From: Branchiostoma floridae
Lineage: Eukaryota > Chordata > Leptocardii > Amphioxiformes > Branchiostomatidae
NCBI RefSeq assembly: GCF_000003815.2
Contig: NC_049996.1
Span: 11,085,944 to 11,149,943, forward strand
Direction: 5' to 3'
Length of the DNA stretch: 64,000 bases
The position numbers were made by a program, and so were the translations under genes. Below, piece after piece: positions 60,801 to 64,000 of this stretch. Below the pieces are notes generated by a model. That model had not been told where the DNA came from. It saw only the letters and a program-made list of their open reading frames with translations, and did no database searches. Position 1 is the stretch's first letter. Each line of letters starts with the position of its first letter.

Positions 60801-63800
60801 AATGAAATATTAATTTCAAAAGAGTTTAAACTCTAACACTGTTTGAATCTTAATCTGAATAATCATTTGGTGAACTTGCATATAAGCAGCCCCTCTGTGT
60901 AATACACCAGCATTGCAAACAGGTTATATTACACTGAACAGATTGTCACACCTATACCTGTCCATACTGTGCCATTTGAGGCTATACAAATGTATATTGA
61001 AGAGTCCCATACCATATTTGTTAAGAGCAGGTCTGGTTCCATTCTGCAACAGTTCACCATTAAAGTTCATGGTAATCTCTTAAAAGACAACATTCTCTTT
61101 TTCAACAAGATTGTAGACTAGACTAATCAATAACTTACATGTATACCTAGCCATGGGCCTCATCTATCAACTTACTTTCCAGTATCAGCATCAGACACAG
61201 AATCAAAGATTATGGTGTTTCCCTGTGAGTTTGTGAATAGGGTGCCTTTCCGCAGCCACCTGACAGAGGGCGCTGGGTTCCCTCTTGTGACACAAACCAG
61301 CCTGGCGGGTTGACCGAGCGACCCCTCCACACGAGATGTGATGTACTGAATACTGGGGGGAACTACGGAAACAACAAAATTGGAGTTACTGCACAGAATC
61401 TTCACGTGTGCATAATACATTAAAGTGCATCGTTTTCAACCTCACAAACAATTTCTCATGCAGCGTGGAGACATTTCTACTGGGTGTCGAGTACAAGGAA
61501 CCCTGGTGCAAATCGATGGTACCCCGGGTAGGTGTCAGACTTTACTGTCAAACCTGTAACCTGTAACCTGTAAGTACTAGTAACTTCTGCACAAGGACCA
61601 CCTGACCATTGCGACCACTTTTTGGTGGTCCCTTAGATTATTTCTCCCATTAACACAAGCATTGAGAACCCTGTCTATAGTGACCACCCGTTGACATAGA
61701 CCAGATTGTATTGGCCTCCTGAGTGACCTTCTTGACAGTTGAGCAAAAGTAATAAAGATGCTTGCATCATTGTAAATCCATTGACATGACAGAGTCAACA
61801 GCCATTTGAAGACTCTAAATGCAATTAATAGTTATTGTTCATTTACACAGTTCTGTGGACCAATGCGGATGATGTACACACTCAGGTATTACCAACTTAA
61901 GGCATTTCAAGCAGATTCATTTTGGTCAGTATAGGAATCATTTATTCTGAGCTTTTTGGCAAATCATTATTTGGAACACTGAATGAGAGGTGCAACCACA
62001 TGATCCGACCGTACCTAGGAGAGTGATAAGCTTGGCTCTTGTTTTCAATTGTCTGTCAGGTAATAAAGTCTGGACCAATCAGATTGCGTCACGTTTGCCG
62101 CGTGGCGGGAAATCTGTTCTTGATTACTGTTACACCGGGATTTCCCCACCGTTCAAAACTTGTTTTCTATAAAGGCACATTCCTTACCAAAGCAGTTGCG
62201 GTATCGCTCAAGGAACTTTCGGTCCAGTTCAGAGTCTTGACATGTACCTGCTCCTCCCTTGTTCTGAAGTTCAGTCCTCCAAGCAGAGAAGGCTCGCAAG
62301 CATCCGAGATTCGAGTCAAAAGATTTAGGGTTGAAGTTGCAGCTGACCTGATTTAACTGTTAAGTACAATAATGTAGACAAAAATAATCAGAAATACTGT
62401 GACATAGATACACATGTAGCTTAGTGTATGAAATCACTAGGTCCCATATAGGGTGCATCTCATGATGTATTATTCATGTTTAGACTTATTTGATAACCCT
62501 GCCAAAAGTCTGTGAGAACCACAGCCGATCGCTCCCCAGTCAAAAACTTCTTGGAAAACAAATTTTATGAAACATGTAGAATAAAAATTTATACATAACA
62601 TTTCTTTCAGCTATTTTTCATTTCTTTTAAGAACTTTTCTATGTCTCGCCTCTGTAATATTCCATGGTGATTGCAGTAATCAGCAAAGGCTTTCAAATCC
62701 TATTGAGGATATGGATTTTTAAAATATGTCAATGTAACATCATGCTAATGTTACAACATGCTGATCATACGATCATCATCTGAGAGTGAATTCAAGTGAA
62801 TCTGAAAAGGATTGACAAATAATGCACTCTTTTCAACAAGCACAGGCCTAGGATCGTGAACAATGGACTGTCAAAGACAATGGACTCAGCTCAAAGATTG
62901 TCCATCTGCAATGCAAACATTGCTTTTTTTAATAGTCACCTGGATTAGGGAAACCGGGCTGAGGATTTAAACTCTTAACCTCTTGCTTAGCCTTAGACCA
63001 TGTGTGTATGTACATTATATTGTATGATATAAAGTGAAAGCAGACCTTAAGGTTCAGTGCTACACATGTTGAACACGGTTGGATGACAGGCTGACGGTTA
63101 TCCTGCAGACGTAGAGTGATGTTCAGGACTTGGTTTTCCTGCACTGCCAATGGTCTAAGTAACATCAGCTCAAGTGGAACATCACTACTACTGAGTTCTC
63201 TGGTCACCTGCAATAGGGAAAACAATTACCCATTGTCCATGAAGAGGCATAAACAGAAATAGTACACTACATTAGATTAAATGATGAAAACAGAATAGTT
63301 CTTAAAAGGTCTGACCACTGCTCTCAACATGTTGTTGACTGCTATATTGTCTATTATCATAATTATGTTATTGCCGGTTGTAGAGACTGCTAATCATTGA
63401 TGTATGCAGTATCATACACATGCATGACAAGTGTGCAAGCAATGAAAAGGCTGATGCCATATCTCACTATTTGCATGTACAGTATACGTATTTTGACAGT
63501 TTCAATTGTGAGTACTAGTAAATGCATGGAGAAGTAGCAAGGAATAGATAATATATTATACACAAATTTTTTTGAGACACAATTGACATAAGAAAATGAG
63601 ACATTTGACCAACAAGGTTATGGGAAATTTGCTACCCAATTTCAACACTGCGAATTATACTACTCCTTGTGCGGGTGAACATGCGCCACAGCATTTTGGC
63701 TGTGATCACACCTGCGGCACCATTAAAAGCTATCATTGCAGAGCGATGGACATCCAAGAGATAGAACAGAGATAATTCTTGAGCTCCTTACCTGTCCAAT

Positions 63801-63920
63801 AGCAGCAGAGGTGGTAGGTTCCCCACCCAGGGTGTATGTCACTCGTGCCTCCAGGTTCTGTGATCCCAGCTCTGCAATAAGTCCATGGTAGGAGTTGAAC
63901 TTATACCAGTAAACTGCAAC
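39680..63920 (-). CDS. Large adhesion GPCR with repeated Ig modules (38 exons here; 5' end outside)
   Basis: I joined 38 exons by hand. All have GT/AG ends, phases agree at every junction, and the sum is 6,096 bp, or 2,031 residues plus TAA. Domain order is four [cysteine domain - Ig] pairs, SEA, a small cysteine segment resembling the hormone-receptor motif, GAIN, GPS, 7TM and tail. By family knowledge the GPS (CNHL/TNFAVLM) is cut between L and T, and the freed TNFAVLM end acts as a tethered agonist. SEA plus Ig plus GAIN recalls vertebrate ADGRF5 (GPR116), but the repeated cysteine domain is not known to me and orthology is not claimed. No signal peptide is in view, so more N-terminal modules probably lie beyond 64,000. 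Introns are a few hundred bp to about 1.8 kb. Confidence 0.9.
40260..40373 (-). CDS. aGPCR exon: TM7
   Basis: DGRIVFSYLFCIFNSLQGFF is a typical family-B TM7 (NSLQGFF), followed by QCVRQKEVQNLWF. The donor is GTATGT. Confidence 0.92.
40783..40891 (-). CDS. aGPCR exon: TM6
   Basis: RIAIAVMVLVGLTWIFGFFM carries the GLTWIFG signature of adhesion GPCR TM6. Confidence 0.93.
41612..41736 (-). CDS. aGPCR exon: ECL2 and TM5
   Basis: Starts with CWLQGYQLYFGF, where the Cys is the conserved ECL2 disulphide partner. GLVLLFNTIVYIMVISKL follows. Confidence 0.92.
42315..42405 (-). CDS. aGPCR exon: TM4
   Basis: LPFVIAIITLVVDVPSTYPD, continuing the AWG of the previous exon. This is the usual GWG-P-type TM4 context. 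Confidence 0.9.
42773..43035 (-). CDS. aGPCR exon: TM2 and TM3
   Basis: RQTRPQHILINLCVALLATL (TM2), then GCTVVAFLLHYFLLAVFMWM (TM3 with its conserved Cys), then EAFNMYLAFVKV. These are hallmark adhesion GPCR motifs. Confidence 0.94.
43190..43440. repeat. 28-bp intronic minisatellite
   Basis: About seven copies of AATGCTAACATCAGTTTCAT + CACCATGG, with the central units almost identical and the outer ones diverged. It lies in the intron between TM1 and TM2. Confidence 0.85.
43569..43678 (-). CDS. aGPCR exon: TM1
   Basis: SKIGIALSITGLVLTLITYL after a short linker from the GPS. The donor is GTAAGT. Confidence 0.92.
43909..44076 (-). CDS. aGPCR exon: GPS motif
   Basis: RCVFWDFNAGGGGAWSTEGC then VVCECNHLTNFAVLM. 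All four GPS cysteines, both tryptophans and the HLT cleavage triad are present, so autoproteolysis is expected. Confidence 0.96.
44534..44724 (-). CDS. aGPCR exon: GAIN subdomain B
   Basis: VEVRLSFIIYQSSRLF...SRVIASRITGFELKNLPNPV, the usual strand pattern just before the GPS. Confidence 0.88.
45048..45208 (-). CDS. aGPCR exon: GAIN domain
   Basis: VGFASLEGSEALEDGLVRSY ... VDASIALPQEL. Phase 2/1 junctions agree on both sides. Confidence 0.85.
45612..45734 (-). CDS. aGPCR exon: GAIN domain
   Basis: IVQALEQFNDRVNLTTNRFR ... GAAQLIN, helical part of the GAIN domain. Confidence 0.85.
45869..45930 (+). mobile_element. LINE/SINE 3'-end fragment
   Basis: AAGCTGGTGTGTTACGCCGA then TATACCGGCTATATAGATAC and a GATACA tail, the same 3' end as at 39,075-39,136. 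Intronic. Confidence 0.6.
46256..46350 (-). CDS. aGPCR exon: GAIN domain
   Basis: VGYAVVVSVDQIMNADDGIL and DQSPSR. Confidence 0.85.
46516..46659 (-). CDS. aGPCR exon: GAIN subdomain A
   Basis: TTVTEGNVAEVAAELQILTS then DAATVLGNIA, the helical start of GAIN. Confidence 0.87.
47143..47252 (-). CDS. aGPCR exon: cysteine segment, HRM-like
   Basis: GIPLAVQRCLGSFQTGVSWA then SPELLDCGMDLS. The spacing of Cys and Trp resembles hormone-receptor motifs; this is a weak assignment. Confidence 0.8.
47668..47796 (-). CDS. aGPCR exon: cysteine segment
   Basis: TCYSETVTVTDPSSNDVTLT then AYSTQRCANNTAS. It pairs with the next exon to form a four-cysteine unit. Confidence 0.8.
48055..49320 (-). mobile_element. 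Tc1/mariner-like transposon, degraded
   Basis: Long inverted terminal repeats: GCACAAAAAGTTTGGAATAT near 48,063 and its complement near 49,312, with similarity continuing about 200 bp inward. TA dinucleotides lie at both ends. The minus frame at 48688-48897 reads VLQEYNTSPHRAR, recognisable against the Tc1 DNAxPHRAR motif, but the catalytic Asp position is Tyr and the frame is broken. Inactive. Intronic in the aGPCR. Confidence 0.8.
49499..49656 (-). CDS. aGPCR exon: SEA domain, C-terminal part
   Basis: PGSVITSQNINVQDSVLQDK and NNLRTAAQSPSSLGVDP. GSV is the usual SEA strand. The G|SVVV-type autocleavage sequence is GSVIT here. Confidence 0.82.
50125..50183 (-). CDS. aGPCR exon: SEA domain, middle
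   Basis: YRQAVGNVQGQVSIRVKDA, 59 bp, phase 0 in and 2 out. Confidence 0.82.
50585..50697 (-). CDS. aGPCR exon: SEA domain, start
   Basis: TKTFVSSIRITGRNFSPELT and DPNSAAFQNISTEMKDW, the classical SEA opening. Confidence 0.85.
51180..51222 (-). pseudogene. Decayed extra copy of the Ig-closing exon
   Basis: On the minus strand it reads TVTVLPEG followed by the donor GTTTGT, as in exons 51337 and 58537. The 5' part of the exon and its acceptor are gone. It is probably a remnant of a third duplication of this exon. Confidence 0.55.
51337..51437 (-). CDS. aGPCR exon: Ig-4, closing half
   Basis: YAAMSGVHKIKCKVTSSGGE ... TVLPEG carries the second Ig cysteine. The coding sequence is almost identical to exon 58537-58637. 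Confidence 0.88.
51948..52107 (-). CDS. aGPCR exon: Ig-4, first half
   Basis: VTITCKAAGFPSDYSYQWTV holds the first Ig cysteine and the core tryptophan. Confidence 0.9.
52618..52712 (-). CDS. aGPCR exon: end of cysteine domain 4
   Basis: YSEWLIARQTVSDGDSCAGS ... FQKCF. The closing KCF runs directly into the Ig domain. Confidence 0.85.
53075..53708 (-). CDS. aGPCR exon: cysteine domain 4, main part
   Basis: A 634-bp exon. It starts LACTNLQQTQTRLLEECASD and then EFGNCWPTFV, LPWLRSNEAAG, NVTILW. A basic stretch (LRPLRRRDVVSR) may be a protease site, followed by NITIEPVNVTL and CQKR. Several N-glycosylation motifs are present. It is colinear with exon 59726-60401. Confidence 0.88.
54079..54152 (-). 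CDS. aGPCR exon: Ig-3, closing strand
   Basis: YTCIIEERDFFNETVIATAS; with the previous exon this gives DTGNYTC, a canonical Ig motif. Confidence 0.9.
54437..54623 (-). CDS. aGPCR exon: Ig-3, main part
   Basis: RPTLQYITSPVKALFRQPAR, LACVASGGPPPTVRWLR, SVTPADTG. Confidence 0.9.
55036..55219 (-). CDS. aGPCR exon: end of cysteine domain 3
   Basis: AYRINCDFSLVNPELEFFET, CLRAFQTWW, GGSGSC, FLDRYRKCF. It matches exon 62188-62356 residue by residue at the cysteines and aromatics. Confidence 0.87.
55310..55640. repeat. Cluster of ATCTTGAGAT-like palindromic words
   Basis: Intronic. CTTGAGAT, its complement ATCTCAAG, and variants (AATCTCGAGATT, TGTGATTTATCACA) occur about ten times in 330 bp on both strands. 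Confidence 0.55.
55654..55818 (-). CDS. aGPCR exon: cysteine domain 3
   Basis: VTSETRGPVELSFAQQLVVE, NVNITLHLQPSD, NCSSCVGLKLW. CxxC motif near the end, as in exon 63046. Confidence 0.86.
56165..56296 (-). CDS. aGPCR exon: cysteine domain 3
   Basis: VTVDWNQFPMYQNSLREAGS ... SATATGQ, in phase 0/0. It is colinear with exon 63792. Confidence 0.86.
56693..56776 (-). CDS. aGPCR exon: cysteine domain 3
   Basis: ATDDGIYPFIVPYQGGFPLA and MLEIQAIS, 84 bp, phase 0/0. Confidence 0.82.
57159..57244 (-). CDS. aGPCR exon: start of cysteine domain 3
   Basis: TVLCRDVQSLFTAMQGLCVR and NAARGAR. The 2-nt entry phase matches the 1-nt exit of exon 58537, which is the main evidence that both modules belong to one gene. 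Confidence 0.8.
58109..58226 (-). mobile_element. LINE/SINE 3'-end fragment
   Basis: On the minus strand it matches the 3' region of 38,899-39,136 (GCAGCAGCTGG complement, ATACAGATAC-like tail), with a short internal deletion. Intronic. Confidence 0.55.
58537..58637 (-). CDS. aGPCR exon: Ig-2, closing half
   Basis: YAAVSGVHKIKCKVTSSGGE ... TVLPEG, near-identical in DNA to exon 51337-51437. Confidence 0.88.
58849..59005 (-). CDS. aGPCR exon: Ig-2, first half
   Basis: VTITCDTAGFPSDYSYQWTV, paralogous to exon 51948. Confidence 0.9.
59189..59289 (-). CDS. aGPCR exon: end of cysteine domain 2
   Basis: YNDWIVARQAVPEGNQCVGD ... YSTCF. Confidence 0.86.
59726..60401 (-). CDS. aGPCR exon: cysteine domain 2, main part
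   Basis: A 676-bp exon: EACERYQQAHAQLLGECATP, VCGQFLVPF, LPWVQPGEVAA, NITILQ. The basic stretches ARRKRHD and LKRGKR look like furin sites. NVTLEPVDV, FTLLPC and CQQR follow. It is paralogous to exon 53075. Confidence 0.88.
60712..60785 (-). CDS. aGPCR exon: Ig-1, closing strand
   Basis: YVCVAEEREFFNRTIRANAT; joined as DTGKYVC. Confidence 0.9.
61176..61362 (-). CDS. aGPCR exon: Ig-1, main part
   Basis: PPSIQYITSRVEGSLGQPAR, LVCVTRGNPAPSVRWLRKG, SVSDADTG. Confidence 0.9.
61568..61740. repeat. GACCAC-rich intronic repeat
   Basis: Contains ACTTCTGCACAAGGACCACC, GACCACTTTTTGGTGGTCCC and CTGTCTATAGTGACCACC, with partial inverted symmetry. A second copy at 48,000-48,050 plus 49,330-49,380 is split by the Tc1-like element. 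Confidence 0.55.
62188..62356 (-). CDS. aGPCR exon: end of cysteine domain 1
   Basis: LNQVSCNFNPKSFDSNLGCL, RAFSAWRTELQNKGGAGTC, FLERYRNCF. A second acceptor (TCAG) lies 9 nt inside. The longer form aligns better with exon 55036. Confidence 0.84.
63046..63207 (-). CDS. aGPCR exon: cysteine domain 1
   Basis: VTRELSSSDVPLELMLLRPL, NITLRLQDN, CSTCVALNLK. The donor is the weaker GTCTGC. Confidence 0.83.
63792..63920 (-). CDS. aGPCR exon: cysteine domain 1 (first exon in window)
   Basis: VAVYWYKFNSYHGLIAELGS ... AAIGQ, phase 0/0, colinear with exon 56165. By that alignment two more exons of this domain should lie just beyond the right edge. Confidence 0.84.
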
Positions 63921-64000
63921 CTGCATAATATTAAGAAGGATAATTGTGGTTTAAAATGAGCTCAGTCCTATATGTTGTAGTGTTTTAATTTTAGAAGATT

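Noticed and set aside
1-64000. CRISPR arrays, operons, ribosome binding sites
   Set aside because: The window is eukaryotic. The direct repeats seen are minisatellites and tandem duplications without regular unique spacers.

Overview
The window looks like lancelet (Branchiostoma, a cephalochordate) genomic DNA. This is inferred from three things: intron-rich genes with GT/AG junctions, many short transposon relics and microsatellites, and a tandem family of leucine-rich-repeat (LRR) receptors next to an elaborate adhesion GPCR. No species-specific marker was tested. There are three runs of N (14637-14851, 16314-16413, 29878-29977), so this is a draft assembly.

Region 1 (about 1-28,900) is a tandem array of single-exon, minus-strand genes for type I membrane proteins. 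Each has a signal peptide, an LRR N-cap, three to four LRRs, an unusually cysteine-rich LRR C-cap, a Thr/Ser-rich stalk, one transmembrane helix and a long cytoplasmic tail. The tails are built from two tyrosine repeats, one around YENPTGALD and one around IYSxEE. Start-to-start spacing is about 5.0-5.3 kb, and the spacers are homologous, with their own minisatellite, a conserved TATA-like box and old internal repeats. Four copies are intact (CDS 3153-4820, 7907-9907, 20333-21907, 25532-27172). A fifth is split by what looks like an assembly error (13150-14636 plus 16414-16962). Mobile-element insertions sit in the spacers: foldback elements at 473-891 and a 5'-truncated LINE with target-site duplication at 24,143-24,485.

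Region 2 (about 28,900-37,700) has no recognisable gene. It holds two long (TG)n tracts and a higher-order tandem array. The full unit of that array is about 1.33 kb, and each unit contains a diverged inverted repeat of roughly 0.9 kb. Three short units of about 0.87 kb carry three different deletions of nearly equal size.

Region 3 (39,680 to the right edge) is one large minus-strand adhesion GPCR gene. I resolved 38 coding exons; every junction has GT/AG ends and compatible phase. Together they encode 2,031 residues plus a stop, and the 5' end lies beyond the window. Domain order is [unknown cysteine domain - Ig] repeated four times, then SEA, a small cysteine-rich segment (HRM-like), GAIN, GPS (CNHLTNF), seven transmembrane segments and a short Ser-rich tail. 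The introns carry a Tc1-like transposon nested in an older repeat, LINE 3' ends, a 28-bp minisatellite and a cluster of short palindromes.

The two gene systems are unrelated in sequence. Both are cell-surface receptors whose extracellular or signalling parts have grown by internal tandem duplication.
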